Assembly: GCF_002993335.1 (NCBI RefSeq)
Contig: NZ_PVNS01000005.1
Span: forward strand, 124,001-188,000
DNA from: Alkalicoccus urumqiensis
GTDB taxonomy: Bacteria > Bacillota > Bacilli > Bacillales > Salisediminibacteriaceae
Reading direction: 5' to 3'
DNA: 64,000 bases
This document shows, in pieces, positions 1 to 9,821 of this stretch (within the stretch, counting starts at the first letter, position 1; the number at the start of each line of letters is the position of its first letter). The position numbers and the translations under genes are program-made. Under the pieces are notes generated by a model, which was given only the letters and a program-made list of their open reading frames with translations, did not search any database and was not told the DNA's origin.

Positions 1-596
1 AATGTCCCGTCAAACGTCGTAGGATTGGCGGTCACAACAACATGGGACCCGTTATCCCGGTACTGATCGAGCACCTCCGGGAAGCTGTTCTGATGATAGT
101 CGCTGACGAAAATGACGTCCGGCTCCAGCTGCAGAATCCGCTCCGCGTCCATATCCTGGGCACCGACCGTTTCAATTTCCGCAGCCTCCTCCGGATAGTT
201 ACTGAACTCATCGACGCCGACGAGACGATCACCCGCACCGAGTTCAAATAGAATTTCCGTTTCGCTCGGCTGGAGAGTTACAAATGATTCCGGCTCTTCT
301 TCAATCGTTACTTCATTGCCGGCGTCATCGGTGATCGTTATGGGAAAACTGCCTTCTTCGTCTGAAGCTGCTTCTTCCTCATTGTCGGCTTCTTCATCTG
401 GTTCGTTGTTTTCTGCGGCATTGATATTTTCTTCTTCATTGTCTGATTCTTCCGCATTTTCCTCAGCGGTTTCTTCCATTTCATTGTTTTCCCCGCTGTT
501 ATTGTTCCCTGTAGTATTCGTATCTCCTTCGTTTCCTCCGCAGGCTGCCAGTGTGAAAAAGGCTCCTGCCGCTGCACATAGTGCTGCTCGTTTCAT
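1..596 (-). CDS. BtuF-like cobalamin/corrinoid ABC transporter substrate-binding lipoprotein (partial, 3' end outside window)
   Basis: Extracytoplasmic binding protein that would capture a corrinoid for a BtuCD-type importer. The start ATG at 596 is followed by a lipoprotein signal with lipobox LAAC (lipidated Cys19), then a very acidic Asn/Glu linker of about 50 residues, then the start of a periplasmic-binding fold (ITDDAGNEVTIEEEPE, then LQPSETEILFELGAG) typical of the BtuF/FhuD class. The gene runs off the left edge, so only about 198 residues are visible. It lies directly downstream of a cobalamin riboswitch and terminator, which is the main reason for choosing B12 over iron-siderophore as substrate. 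The acidic linker suits a high-salt surface. Partner permease and ATPase genes would lie to the left. Confidence 0.85.
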   Translation of the reverse strand, partial: MKRAALCAAAGAFFTLAACGGNEGDTNTTGNNNSGENNEMEETAEENAEESDNEEENINAAENNEPDEEADNEEEAASDEEGSFPITITDDAGNEVTIEEEPESFVTLQPSETEILFELGAGDRLVGVDEFSNYPEEAAEIETVGAQDMDAERILQLEPDVIFVSDYHQNSFPEVLDQYRDNGSHVVVTANPTTFDGT

Positions 597-637
597 GATA
601 ACTCCCCCTGCCATTCTTTTGATTGATTTTTCATAAC

Positions 638-676
638 AAAAAAGCGCTCCCTTCTCGTAAAAAGGAATGCGCTTCT
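638..676 (-). terminator. Intrinsic terminator of the B12 riboswitch expression platform
   Basis: On the minus strand AAGCGCATTCC pairs with GGGAGCGCTT across a short loop and is followed by a run of T. It lies between the aptamer and the btuF-like start, as expected for a ligand-controlled terminator. Confidence 0.8.
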
Positions 677-754
677 AGTAAAATGCATCAAAAGGCAGGC
701 CGGATGGCTGCCCGTCCGCATTCAACCATCCTTTTACTCCCGAAGGCGGTGAAT

Positions 755-945
755 CACATCCTGGCAGGTCTCCTGACTTGCACATCGCTGTCTGCTCCGC
801 CTTCCCGTGATGATTCACAGTGGCTCCTGAAACAGACTCCGTGCTTACAGTGGCGGGTCCGTGCCGGATTTACACCGGCTTCCCTTTTCACTTCCGGGTG
901 AGCGGAAGCACCAGGCTGCTGACGAGTGGTACGCTTTTCTGCTGC
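755..945 (-). promoter_or_regulatory. Cobalamin (B12) riboswitch
   Basis: The minus strand holds the conserved core GGGAAGCCGGTGTAAATCC, then GCCACTGTAA, and at the 3' side the B12 box AAGTCAGGAGACCTGCC (763-779). The elements are in the right order and spacing for the adenosylcobalamin aptamer. It stands between cobT (upstream) and the btuF-like gene (downstream) and is followed by a terminator at 638-676, so it should shut off corrinoid uptake when B12 is plentiful. The exact 5' boundary is an estimate. Confidence 0.95.
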
Positions 946-996
946 TCTTAGTATAATATACGATTCCGGAAAAAGGAAGAGGGCTTCTTTCCTCCG

Positions 997-2028
997 CTAC
1001 AGCCCGAGATCCGAAAATACCGCCATTTCACGGGGGATCCGCGCCGCCATGCGAAGCACCGGAAAAGCGCAGACGGCTCCGCTTCCTTCACCGAGCCGCA
1101 TGCCGAGAGAAAGAATCGGGTCAGCATCCAGTGCATCGAGCAGCGCCCGATGCCCGGCTTCCTCCGACTGATGGCCGAAAAATAAAAACGGACGGACCCA
1201 CGGGGCCATATGTACCGCTGCAAGTGCTGCTGTCGTCGCGATAAATCCATCGACCAGAATGACTTTTCTGGATGCCGCCGCTTCGAGAACCGCTCCTGTC
1301 ATCGCCGCAATCTCCAGGCCGCCGAGATCCTGAATCACAGCAGACGGATCCGTTTTATCCGAGCGTTTCACCGCATCCTCCACGACGGCTTCCTTATGAC
1401 GGAGATCCTCCCCGCTCAATCCGGTGCCTACGCCCGTTACATCACGCGCTGAAAGATCGAGAAGCTTTGCGGAAACCGCGGCCGCCGCTGTCGTATTGCC
1501 GATGCCCATTTCCCCGGGAATAATAACGGCAGCGCCGCCCTCCACCGCCCGCTTCACGGCATCACATCCGGCATCCAGTGCTTCGGAGCACTCTTCTTTT
1601 GTCATCGCCGCTTCCACACGGATATTTCCTGTGCCGCGGCGGATGCGGATCTGCTCTGTTCCTGCGACGGGCGCCCCCGCGCAGCCGATATCATACACTG
1701 TCACGGACGCACCGATTTCCGAAGCGAGCACATTTACTGCTGCCCCGCCGCGCGTGAAATTTTCCAGCATCAGCCTCGTCAGTGAAGCATCGTAGGCGGA
1801 AACGTTCTCCGCTGTCACACCGTGGTCCCCTGCAAAGACCAGTACAGCCGGCGGGCGTACGTGCAGGTCAATGGTTCCCTGAACTGCTGCCATGTCCACT
1901 GCAAGTGTTTCCAGACGCCCAAGGCTTCCCGGCGGCTTTGTCAGCTGTCCGATCCGTTCTCTCATCTGCTCTGCAGCTGTCTCATCCGGCAGCTGCACCG
2001 CCTGTACTGCTTCTTCCCATCTGCTCAT
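997..2028 (-). CDS. cobT: Nicotinate-nucleotide--dimethylbenzimidazole phosphoribosyltransferase
   Basis: Cytosolic enzyme that makes alpha-ribazole phosphate, the lower ligand precursor of cobalamin, from dimethylbenzimidazole and nicotinate mononucleotide. The 343-residue length is normal for CobT. Visible family features are KPPGSLGRLE near the N-terminus, FAGDHGVT, EMGIGNTTAAAA in the middle and LGEGSGA near the C-terminus, which carries the catalytic glutamate region. Its ATG overlaps the stop of cobQ by four bases (ATGA), so the two are translationally coupled. Last gene of the antiporter-cobO-cobQ-cobT run. Confidence 0.95.
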   Translation of the reverse strand: MSRWEEAVQAVQLPDETAAEQMRERIGQLTKPPGSLGRLETLAVDMAAVQGTIDLHVRPPAVLVFAGDHGVTAENVSAYDASLTRLMLENFTRGGAAVNVLASEIGASVTVYDIGCAGAPVAGTEQIRIRRGTGNIRVEAAMTKEECSEALDAGCDAVKRAVEGGAAVIIPGEMGIGNTTAAAAVSAKLLDLSARDVTGVGTGLSGEDLRHKEAVVEDAVKRSDKTDPSAVIQDLGGLEIAAMTGAVLEAAASRKVILVDGFIATTAALAAVHMAPWVRPFLFFGHQSEEAGHRALLDALDADPILSLGMRLGEGSGAVCAFPVLRMAARIPREMAVFSDLGL

Positions 2029-3497
2029 TCGTCTCTTCCTTTCTTTCCGTTCTCGATTAGTTCCTCGATTTTTTCCATATCTACAGAGGCACGCACGGTA
2101 TCTGCCAGCTTCTGAAACGATGCTTCCTTTTTCTCACGGAACTTTCCCCTTGTCACAGGCGGCAGTTCTCTCTTTTTCCGGAGGGAATCCAGCAGCGCAT
2201 GGCGGAACCGATCCTCGTGGAAAATGTCGTGCATGTACGTGCCGTAGACGGTTCCAAGCGCTGCTCCGTTTCCCCAGGAAGCTTCTGTATGTACGCTGCG
2301 CCCGGCATGGATTTCGTAGCCGGACACCGGATACACTTCTCCGTCCCACGAAACCGAATCGGTTGTTTCCGTGACAACTTTCTCGTTAGTCATCGTCGTT
2401 TTCAGCGAAGGGAACAGACCGAGTCCATCATGATCCAGAGCTTCGGGTTCGATGCCGTCCGGATCTTCAATACGCTCTCCAAGCATCTGAAATCCGCCGC
2501 AGATGCCGATAACCGGGATACCCTTCTCTGCGGCATCCTGAATACAACGGTCCAGCCCCCGCTGCTTCAAATAACTAAGATCCTGAAGCGTTGCTTTGCT
2601 TCCCGGAAGAACAATCAAATCCGGAGTCCCCAGCTGACCGGGGCGTTCAACGAGACGGAGGCTGACGTCCTCCTCCCATCGGAGCGGATCCAAATCGCTG
2701 TAGTTAGCCATACGCGGAAAAGCCGGAACGACGATGTCCAGCCCGCCTTCCACGTTACGGCCATAGGATTCCAGCCCGAGCGAATCTTCCTCTTCGACGA
2801 CGAGGTCTTCGATATAAGGAACGACGCCGAGCACCGGTTTTCCGGTGTAGGCTTCGAGCCAGTCCAGCCCCGGCTGAAGAAGCGACACATCCCCGCGGAA
2901 TTTATTAATGATAAACCCGGCAATACGGTCTCTTTCATGCGGCTCAAGCAGCTCAAGTGTTCCGACAATCATCGCAAAGACGCCGCCGCGGTCGATATCT
3001 GCTGTAAGGATTACCGGCGCATCCGCCATTTCAGCAATTCTCATATTGACGAGCTCGCGGTCTTTTAAGTTAATTTCTGCCGGGCTGCCTGCGCCTTCAA
3101 TCACGATCCGGTCCACCGTCTGCTCCAGACGTCCGTAGGCGGAGCTGATCGCTTCAAGCGCTTCTGCGTAAAATTCCGAGCGGTAGGCGGAGGCGCCGAA
3201 ACCGCCGGCTGCACGGCCGTTGACTATCACCTGTGCACGCATGTCCCCTTCCGGCTTGATCAGCACCGGATTCATATCCGTATGTGCATCTATTCCGCAG
3301 GCTTCTGCCTGCATTTTCTGCGCACGGCCGATCTCTCCGCCTTCCTTTGTTACTGCTGCATTCAGCGCCATATTCTGCGACTTGAACGGTGCAGTACGTC
3401 TGCCGTCTTCGGTAAATATACGACAGAACGCAGCCGCAAGCAGACTTTTTCCTGCATTCGACTGCGTCCCCTGTATCATTAGTGGCCGGGCCCGCAT
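2025..3497 (-). CDS. cobQ: Cobyric acid synthase (glutamine-hydrolysing)
   Basis: Amidates adenosylcobyrinic a,c-diamide at four side chains to give cobyric acid, using ATP and glutamine. The N-terminal half is a dethiobiotin-synthetase-like ATPase with P-loop GTQSNAGKS at residues 10-18. The C-terminal half is a class I glutamine amidotransferase with nucleophile Cys in GICGGFQMLG and a downstream GYEIHAG/His region. At 490 residues it is full length. Its ATG is one base after the cobO stop and it overlaps cobT by four bases, so it is part of a tightly packed operon. Also called CbiP. Confidence 0.95.
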   Translation of the reverse strand: MRARPLMIQGTQSNAGKSLLAAAFCRIFTEDGRRTAPFKSQNMALNAAVTKEGGEIGRAQKMQAEACGIDAHTDMNPVLIKPEGDMRAQVIVNGRAAGGFGASAYRSEFYAEALEAISSAYGRLEQTVDRIVIEGAGSPAEINLKDRELVNMRIAEMADAPVILTADIDRGGVFAMIVGTLELLEPHERDRIAGFIINKFRGDVSLLQPGLDWLEAYTGKPVLGVVPYIEDLVVEEEDSLGLESYGRNVEGGLDIVVPAFPRMANYSDLDPLRWEEDVSLRLVERPGQLGTPDLIVLPGSKATLQDLSYLKQRGLDRCIQDAAEKGIPVIGICGGFQMLGERIEDPDGIEPEALDHDGLGLFPSLKTTMTNEKVVTETTDSVSWDGEVYPVSGYEIHAGRSVHTEASWGNGAALGTVYGTYMHDIFHEDRFRHALLDSLRKKRELPPVTRGKFREKKEASFQKLADTVRASVDMEKIEELIENGKKGRDE

Positions 3498-3498
3498 A

Positions 3499-4038
3499 CT
3501 AAAATTCCATGCCTTTGACTGCCGGGATGCCCCGCTCGTAATAGTGCTTTTCCGGTTCCATAACCGTGACGAGATCGGCTGCTTCCCTTATTTCCTGCGC
3601 TGCATTTCTTCCGGTGATCAGCAGATGTACGTGGGACGGTTTCCGGCGGATCGTCTCCAGTACATCCTCCAGAGGAAGCACATCGGCTGTGGGAAAGGTG
3701 TCGATGGCGAGAGCGTTGTTCAGCTCATCCCAGATCACGACATCGTATGCTCCGCTCAGCAGCGCCTCTTTCGCTTTCGGCCACGCTGTGCGGAGTGCCT
3801 CTCTATGCTCCTCTGGTGTCTTCGTCCACGTAAAGCCGATACCGAGCTGTTCAATCTCGATTCCAATTTTCTCAAACGTCAGCGCTTCACCATATGTTCT
3901 TTCCGGCGACTTGATGAACTGCAGCATTTTTACTGACATGCCCCGGCCCGCGCTCCGGACGGCTGTCCCAATCGCTGCCGTTGTTTTCCCTTTGCCGTTA
4001 CCAGTGTACACATAGACGAGGCCTTCCTGTTTAGTCAT
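3499..4038 (-). CDS. cobO: Cob(I)yrinic acid a,c-diamide adenosyltransferase (CobA/CobO/BtuR type)
   Basis: Transfers the adenosyl group of ATP to reduced corrinoids. The P-loop GNGKGKTTAAIG at residues 13-24, the VIWDELNNAL segment and ITGRNA are typical of the CobA/CobO/BtuR fold, distinct from PduO. The 179-residue length is normal. Its ATG shares one base with the TAA stop of the upstream antiporter gene (TAATG), so translation is probably coupled to it. The next gene, cobQ, follows after one base. Confidence 0.93.
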   Translation of the reverse strand: MTKQEGLVYVYTGNGKGKTTAAIGTAVRSAGRGMSVKMLQFIKSPERTYGEALTFEKIGIEIEQLGIGFTWTKTPEEHREALRTAWPKAKEALLSGAYDVVIWDELNNALAIDTFPTADVLPLEDVLETIRRKPSHVHLLITGRNAAQEIREAADLVTVMEPEKHYYERGIPAVKGMEF

Positions 4039-5528
4039 TATGCTTCCTCCTTTGTCCGCTTCTGCTTCTGCTCCAATACTTTCTTCAGTTCTTTTTCGTA
4101 TTTCGTCGCAACGAGGATGTACAAGAAGTCTCCGGACTTAATTTCCGTTTCCCCGTAAGGTGTAATCAAGTTTTCATCCCGCACGATCGCGCTGATATTC
4201 GCCTTGTTCGGGAAATTTAAGTCCTTCAGCTTCGTGCCGACAATCGCGGCATCGCTGTCGACTTTAAACTGCATCATCTCCGCATTGGCTTTCCCCATGC
4301 TGATCAGTTCAATGGAATGGTGCGGCGTATCTTTCTTCGGACCCATCAGCTTCAGCTTTTCCGCAAGCAGGTTGATGGTCGTCCCCTGAACAAGTGCAGA
4401 CGTTAATACGATGAAGAAAACGACGTTAAAGAAAAATTCGGAGTCCTCTACCCCGGCTACGATCGGGAACGTTGCCAGGACGATCGGAACGGCTCCCCGC
4501 AGTCCGGCCCAGGAGACGAACAGTTTCTCATTCATTTTGTATCCCATGCCGATGGTGGAAAGCCAGACAGCAGCCGGCCTTGCTACAAAAATGAGAATCG
4601 CAGATAAAATCAATCCGCCGATCATGACATCCGCTGTAAACAGGTCTGCCGGAAAAACGAGCAGCCCGAGAATGATAAACATGAGAATCTGCGCCATCCA
4701 GGCAAAACCTTCGTTGAACTGGAAGATAGAATAACGGTAGACAAGCTCCGAATTTCCGATGACAAGCGCCGCCACATAGACGGCGAGAAAACCGCTTGAA
4801 TCAATAATGGAGGCTGTGCCATAGGTTAACAGGGCAAATGCCACAGAGAAAATCGGGTACAGACCACTTGATTCCAGCTTAATCCGGTTAATTGCAAAGG
4901 AGGCGACTTTCCCAAGTACGAGGCCGATAACCAGTCCCGCACCCATCTGCCAGAAAAAGGACGGAATGAGGCCGATGATGGAGGCATCCGGTGTAAGAAT
5001 TAACTCGATGAAACTGATTGTTAAAAATACGGCCATCGGATCGTTTGTTCCGGATTCCGCCTCCAGTGTCGCACCCATTTTCGCTTTGATATTACGCTCT
5101 TTCAGAGCAGCGAAGACAGCCGCCGCATCCGTGGAGCCGACGATCGCACCGAGTAAAAGCGCCTGAAGCCACGTAATATCAAAAAGAAGATATGTACCAA
5201 CACCGACGATACCGGACGTAATGAGGACACCTGCCGTTGCAAGGGATAAAGACGGCAGCGCCACCGACCGGACCGTGGAAAACTTTGTCTGGAGTCCCCC
5301 TTCGAAGAGGATGATAATCAGTGCGAAAATACCGATCAGCTGGGCTGTGTAGGGATTATCGAAATTAATAAAGCCGAGACCATCGCTTCCGAGCATCATC
5401 CCGACGAGAATAAACATGACCAGAGACGGCAGACCGAAACGGTTGGAGAATTTGGCTGCCATGACGCCGCTGATGAGAATGAGCGCACTTAACAGCAGGA
5501 AGGTGTCCATCTGCAGTGAGTCGAGCAA
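4038..5528 (-). CDS. CPA1/CvrA-type cation (K+ or Na+)/H+ antiporter with C-terminal TrkA-C domain
   Basis: Membrane antiporter of about 12-13 predicted helices (residues about 8-390) followed by a cytoplasmic TrkA-C regulatory domain (about 405-485, IVGTKLKDLNFPNKANISAI). Family marks include GSTDAAAVFAAL and SGTNDPMAVFLT, which hold the conserved ion-binding aspartates, and WAGLRGAVPIVLA. The start is TTG at 5528, chosen because AAGGAGGAGG lies just upstream; an in-frame ATG six codons later lacks such a site. Likely role: potassium or sodium exchange for pH and osmotic balance. It is the first gene of the run into cobO-cobQ-cobT, an unusual partner for B12 genes. Confidence 0.88.
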   Translation of the reverse strand: MLDSLQMDTFLLLSALILISGVMAAKFSNRFGLPSLVMFILVGMMLGSDGLGFINFDNPYTAQLIGIFALIIILFEGGLQTKFSTVRSVALPSLSLATAGVLITSGIVGVGTYLLFDITWLQALLLGAIVGSTDAAAVFAALKERNIKAKMGATLEAESGTNDPMAVFLTISFIELILTPDASIIGLIPSFFWQMGAGLVIGLVLGKVASFAINRIKLESSGLYPIFSVAFALLTYGTASIIDSSGFLAVYVAALVIGNSELVYRYSIFQFNEGFAWMAQILMFIILGLLVFPADLFTADVMIGGLILSAILIFVARPAAVWLSTIGMGYKMNEKLFVSWAGLRGAVPIVLATFPIVAGVEDSEFFFNVVFFIVLTSALVQGTTINLLAEKLKLMGPKKDTPHHSIELISMGKANAEMMQFKVDSDAAIVGTKLKDLNFPNKANISAIVRDENLITPYGETEIKSGDFLYILVATKYEKELKKVLEQKQKRTKEEA

Positions 5529-5562
5529 AAAACCTCCTCCTTCTTTTTAGTAGATAACTTTA

Positions 5563-5591
5563 AGTATATCTTAATGCGTTCTTTCTGTCAT
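5563..5591 (-). promoter_or_regulatory. Sigma-A-like promoter for the antiporter-cob operon
   Basis: Reading the minus strand, ATGACA (-35) is separated by 17 bases from TATACT (-10), about 35 bases upstream of the ribosome binding site. Prediction by eye only. Confidence 0.5.
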
Positions 5592-5753
5592 ATTGAGAAG
5601 CGTTTTCTCTTTTCCTGCCTGACGCTTCTGATTTTTTGCAGCATACCTCTGCTTGTGTGCAGAAAGAGATAGGATGAGAGTATGACCTGTGCTATTATTA
5701 TGAATAGAATGAACATTCTTTTGTACTATATTTCACAGGGAGGGAGCCGTCAG

Positions 5754-7916
5754 ATGAAACATGTGGGACAAAACCGCTCGGAGCTTGAGCTTTACCGTCT
5801 GCTGCAGAAAATTCACGATGCCGTTACGCTGAAGCAGGGGGATGCTTTTTTCGAAGAACTCGCGCGGAGCATTGCCGATGTGCTGCAGCGGTCCTATGCC
5901 TTTATCGGCCGCTTTCAGGGAAACGGACAGATGGAAACGGTCGCCTGCATCGCCGATGGTGTACGTATCGACAATTTCTCGTATCAGCTCCGGCACACGC
6001 CCTGCGAACGAGTCACTGCAGATAAAGCGATGTGCACGTATCCCAGCAGGGCGGCTTCTCTCTTTCCAAAAGATGAGGATCTGGTTGACTGGAATGTGGA
6101 ATCCTACGCGGGCAGTCCACTGCTTAATTCCGATGAAGAAGTCATCGGTATCCTCGTCGTCATGGATAAAAAACCCATTGATGATCCGGCACTGGTGGAA
6201 GCAGTTCTCGGCATTTTTTCCAGACAGGCAGCCTCCCGTCTCGAACAGCTGGAACAGACAGCAGAACTTCAGCATAGAGAGAGCGCCTACCGTGAGCTCG
6301 TGGAAAGGCTGCCGGATGCACTCGTCCTGATGGAGAACAGGATGATCACGTACTGCAATCAGTCGGCGCTGTCCCTCTTTCTTCTGGATCGTCCGGAAAA
6401 CGTTGAAGGCCGTGAGCTCGGCACACTGCTGGAATTGGAAAATGAATCTTTTTTCGAAGATACGTTACTTGATGTCGAAAAAACAGGCCTTGCCTCCTCC
6501 ATTTTTTCAACGAAAGCCCACCGCGGCGACGGCCGGATGTTTTATCTCGAAATTTCCGTCCTTCCTTACTCTTCCGGTTCCACAGCCGGAATGCAGCTGA
6601 TCATCCGGGACGAAACGTACCGGAAAGAAACGGCGGATTCCATCGAATACATGGCGTTTCATGATACAGTTACCGGCATCCCCAACCGCCGGTTTCTGGA
6701 GGCTCACGCCGAGTCGGTTTTACACAGCAGCGACAATGCCTCCCTTTTATTCATTGATATTAACCGCTTTAAAAGAATCAACGCCGGGTTTGGCCAGCAG
6801 ACCGGTGATGCACTTCTCCGTCAGATTGCTGAAAAGCTGAAACATCATTCCAGCTCGGGTGGGATGGCTGTCCGCTGGAGCGGAGCAGAATTTGTGGTGC
6901 TTCTGCCAGGAAAGAGCGGCAGAGAAGAAGCATTAACACTTCTGGAAACACTGCGTAAGCCTTTTTTCGTTTCCGGGATTGAACTGATCGTCTCGTTTAC
7001 GATCGGCATCAGCCACTCCCCCATCCACGGCATGACGCTCGAAGATCTCATTTCCCGGGCGGATCAGGCGATGGCTTACGGGAAAGGCAGCTCCGAGCAG
7101 ATTACTACCTATGAATCGTTTATGGACCAGCACAGCTACGACACGCTGCTTCTGGAAAACGGACTGCAGACAGCCCTTCAGCGGAATGAACTTGAGCTGT
7201 ATTATCAGCCGCTTTACAACAGCAGTACCGGTGCGCTTTCCGGTACGGAAGCTCTTCTCCGCTGGAACCATCCCGACTTCGGCCTTGTTTCACCGGCTGA
7301 TTTCATTCCAATTGCTGAAATGACCGGTCTGATTGTTCCGATAGGCGAATGGGTACTGAAGCAGGCGTGCCAGGATATTCAGGAACTGCATGAAGCCGGT
7401 TTTCCGGAAGCCACGGTTTCCGTCAACTTGTCCGTCCGCCAGCTGTATCAGCAGAACCTCGTGGAAACGGTCTGCGCTGTACTCCGGGAAACCGGTCTTC
7501 CTCCGGAAAAACTGAAACTGGAAATAACTGAATCGATGGCTGCGGATTTAGAAAGCTCGAGCATGGAAAAAATACGCCGCCTGCAGCAGATGGGCGTCCA
7601 TTTCTGGATCGATGATTTCGGCACCGGTTATTCCTCGTTAAGCTACTTAAGTACGATGGCATTTGATGGACTGAAAATCGACCGTTCCTTTATCCAGCGG
7701 CTGCTTGAACGGACACCGGATGCGACCATCGTCCGCAGTACGATCACCCTCGCCCACGATCTCGGGATGCACGTGACGGCAGAAGGAATCGAGCTGGAAA
7801 GAGAGCGGCTTTTATTAACAGCGTGGGGCTGCGATGAACTGCAGGGATACCTTCTCGCACGCCCGCAGCCGCTGTGTGAACTGAAAAAACTGGTGGCACC
7901 TGCTTCATTCGAGTAA
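5754..7916 (+). CDS. GAF-PAS-GGDEF-EAL protein; degenerate cyclase with intact-looking c-di-GMP phosphodiesterase
   Basis: Cytoplasmic c-di-GMP turnover protein of 720 residues. Order: GAF-like sensor (about 20-170), PAS (about 175-295), GGDEF (about 310-465), EAL (about 480-715). The GGDEF signature is changed to SGAEF (about 376-380), so cyclase activity is unlikely. The EAL domain keeps EALLRW, VNLSVRQL, EITES, DDFGTGYSSL, KIDRSF and AEGIE, which include the metal and catalytic residues, so hydrolysis of c-di-GMP is expected. The degenerate GGDEF may instead bind GTP and modulate the EAL domain. The start ATG 5754 follows GGGAGGGAG; an upstream in-frame ATG at 5682 has no such site. Single-gene unit ending at a terminator. 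Confidence 0.88.
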   Translation: MKHVGQNRSELELYRLLQKIHDAVTLKQGDAFFEELARSIADVLQRSYAFIGRFQGNGQMETVACIADGVRIDNFSYQLRHTPCERVTADKAMCTYPSRAASLFPKDEDLVDWNVESYAGSPLLNSDEEVIGILVVMDKKPIDDPALVEAVLGIFSRQAASRLEQLEQTAELQHRESAYRELVERLPDALVLMENRMITYCNQSALSLFLLDRPENVEGRELGTLLELENESFFEDTLLDVEKTGLASSIFSTKAHRGDGRMFYLEISVLPYSSGSTAGMQLIIRDETYRKETADSIEYMAFHDTVTGIPNRRFLEAHAESVLHSSDNASLLFIDINRFKRINAGFGQQTGDALLRQIAEKLKHHSSSGGMAVRWSGAEFVVLLPGKSGREEALTLLETLRKPFFVSGIELIVSFTIGISHSPIHGMTLEDLISRADQAMAYGKGSSEQITTYESFMDQHSYDTLLLENGLQTALQRNELELYYQPLYNSSTGALSGTEALLRWNHPDFGLVSPADFIPIAEMTGLIVPIGEWVLKQACQDIQELHEAGFPEATVSVNLSVRQLYQQNLVETVCAVLRETGLPPEKLKLEITESMAADLESSSMEKIRRLQQMGVHFWIDDFGTGYSSLSYLSTMAFDGLKIDRSFIQRLLERTPDATIVRSTITLAHDLGMHVTAEGIELERERLLLTAWGCDELQGYLLARPQPLCELKKLVAPASFE

Positions 7917-7935
7917 TCGCTGCCCAGGGTCAACA

Positions 7936-7973
7936 AACTGCCTGCCGGCCGGTCCGGTCAGGCAGTTTTTTTG
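7936..7973 (+). terminator. Intrinsic terminator after the GGDEF-EAL gene
   Basis: AACTGCCTG ... CAGGCAGTT with a GGCCGGTCC loop region, followed by seven T. Confidence 0.9.
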
Positions 7974-8124
7974 TCCCGCCGACGTCTTCAGCGTGTGGAA
8001 ACCCTCTCCATCTTATCGATTCTAAGTTCCTGTTTCTTATTGCCTACAAACGAAATCTAAGGTAAACTTAGTTTGTTCGAAAGACGAAAGAACTACATAC
8101 ATAGAATGGCAGGGAGTGGAGTAG

Positions 8125-9804
8125 ATGAAAAGGTTAAAGCTTCGGCTTCAAGGCCGGATGCTGCTCGTATTCGGTGCAGTGCTCGCCTTATTTGCCGTCG
8201 GGCTGGCGTTTGTATTTATGGAACTGCAGGGCGCGTCATCTGACGTTAATGAACAGAATACACGTGCAGAACAGGCCGTTGCCATTACAGATGCCGGCGC
8301 ACTTTTTCGTTCGCAGTATATTCTCGTCAGCGACTCGCTCTTAAGCGGAACGTTTGATGAAGAATTATATGAGCAGCAGGACAATGTACTGGATGAACAG
8401 CTGGCGCTCGTTCAGGAACACCTGACCGATGAAGCGCAGCACCAGCTTTTCCAGACAATTCAGAGCCAGAAAGACACGTTTAATGAAATGGCGCTCCGCT
8501 TTACCGGGAGCAGCGTCCAGTCTGCAGGAGAAATTGAAACGATCCGTGATCTGCAGCAGCAGGTGTATGAACGGATCTCCCAGCTGGAGGAACAGTTTGC
8601 CGCAGCGCAGGAAGAAGCGCGGGGTGCGGCTATTACTTCCATACAGTCGGTGACAACATTGTTTGTTCTGACCTTCGCCGCATCCGCAGTTCTGGGACTG
8701 CTCTTGTTTATCTGGTTCAGCCGCCGCGTCAGCAGAGCACTGAACCGCGTTTCCGCGCGGGCAGAACGGATCAGCCGCGGCGACCTCCGGGCGGAGCCGC
8801 AAGGAACATACCGCGGAGATGAAATCGGCAGCCTGGAGCGTTCAATGGAAACGATGACCGATGGCCTCCGGCAGCTGATCGATAATGTACAGGGCGTTTC
8901 TTCCTCGCTCTCCGCACAGGCTTCCCAGCTGCAGACGAGCGCCGGCGAAACCACGTCCACTGCCGGCCAGATTGCGGAAGCGATCCAGGAGGTAGCGTCA
9001 AGCACGGATACGCAGCTGGCTGCGATGAGTACCGCAGAGAAAGCCTCCCACTCCACAGTAGCCCGCCTCACCTCATCAAGCAGGGAGGCAGGAGCCGCTG
9101 CAGTGCAGGCAGTGGAAACCGACCGGGCAGCAGCAGATGGCCGGAAAACAACTGCACGTGCGGCCGGGCAGATGGACACGATCCGCACCCATACGGAATC
9201 ATCCAACGAAAAAGTCCAGGCACTGACGGAAAAATCCCGCCGCATCGATGATATTGTCACCGTTATTACGAATCTATCCGACCAGACGAATCTTCTCGCT
9301 CTCAACGCTGCCATCGAAGCAGCACGGGCCGGCGAAAGCGGCCGCGGCTTTGCCGTTGTAGCGGACGAGGTGCGAAAGCTCGCCGAACAGTCCGGGACCG
9401 CTGCACAGGATATCAGCGGCGTGATCCATTCCATCCAGGAAGATATTGAAGAAGCAGCTGCCTCCATGGAAGAAGGAAAAACGGCCGTGCAGGAAGGCGT
9501 CTCTCTCGTCAACGAAGCAGAATCCGCCTTTGCCGCGATCAGCCGGACGGCAGCGGAAACATCCCGTGCAATGACAACACTGAAACAGGCCGTTGAGGAG
9601 AGCACCTCCCGCACGACATCCCTACAAAATGCAGTGCAGGAAACGACCGCCTCCGCAGAGAAAACGACTGCCCATACCCAGACGGTCGCCGCTGCAGCCC
9701 AGCAGTCCAGCGCCTCCATGCAGGAAGTTGCTGCCGCATCCGACGAATTGAACCGCCTGTCCGAAGAAGTGAAAGAAGAACTGACCCGCTTCCGGACCGC
9801 TTAG
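8125..9804 (+). CDS. Methyl-accepting chemotaxis protein (transmembrane receptor)
   Basis: Transmembrane chemoreceptor of 559 residues. A first helix (about 11-32) and a second (about 174-196) bracket a sensor of about 140 residues, mostly helical by composition, as in four-helix-bundle sensors. A HAMP domain follows (about 197-250) and then the long coiled-coil signalling domain. The conserved hairpin tip is visible as [20 protein letters not shown] followed by [11 protein letters not shown], the CheA/CheW contact. Ligand cannot be inferred. It starts at ATG 8125 after GGGAGTGGAG. No other chemotaxis gene is nearby, so it is an orphan receptor gene with its own terminator. Confidence 0.95.
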   Translation: MKRLKLRLQGRMLLVFGAVLALFAVGLAFVFMELQGASSDVNEQNTRAEQAVAITDAGALFRSQYILVSDSLLSGTFDEELYEQQDNVLDEQLALVQEHLTDEAQHQLFQTIQSQKDTFNEMALRFTGSSVQSAGEIETIRDLQQQVYERISQLEEQFAAAQEEARGAAITSIQSVTTLFVLTFAASAVLGLLLFIWFSRRVSRALNRVSARAERISRGDLRAEPQGTYRGDEIGSLERSMETMTDGLRQLIDNVQGVSSSLSAQASQLQTSAGETTSTAGQIAEAIQEVASSTDTQLAAMSTAEKASHSTVARLTSSSREAGAAAVQAVETDRAAADGRKTTARAAGQMDTIRTHTESSNEKVQALTEKSRRIDDIVTVITNLSDQTNLLALNAAIEAARAGESGRGFAVVADEVRKLAEQSGTAAQDISGVIHSIQEDIEEAAASMEEGKTAVQEGVSLVNEAESAFAAISRTAAETSRAMTTLKQAVEESTSRTTSLQNAVQETTASAEKTTAHTQTVAAAAQQSSASMQEVAAASDELNRLSEEVKEELTRFRTA

Positions 9805-9821
9805 CAGGAGAGACTAAACAA

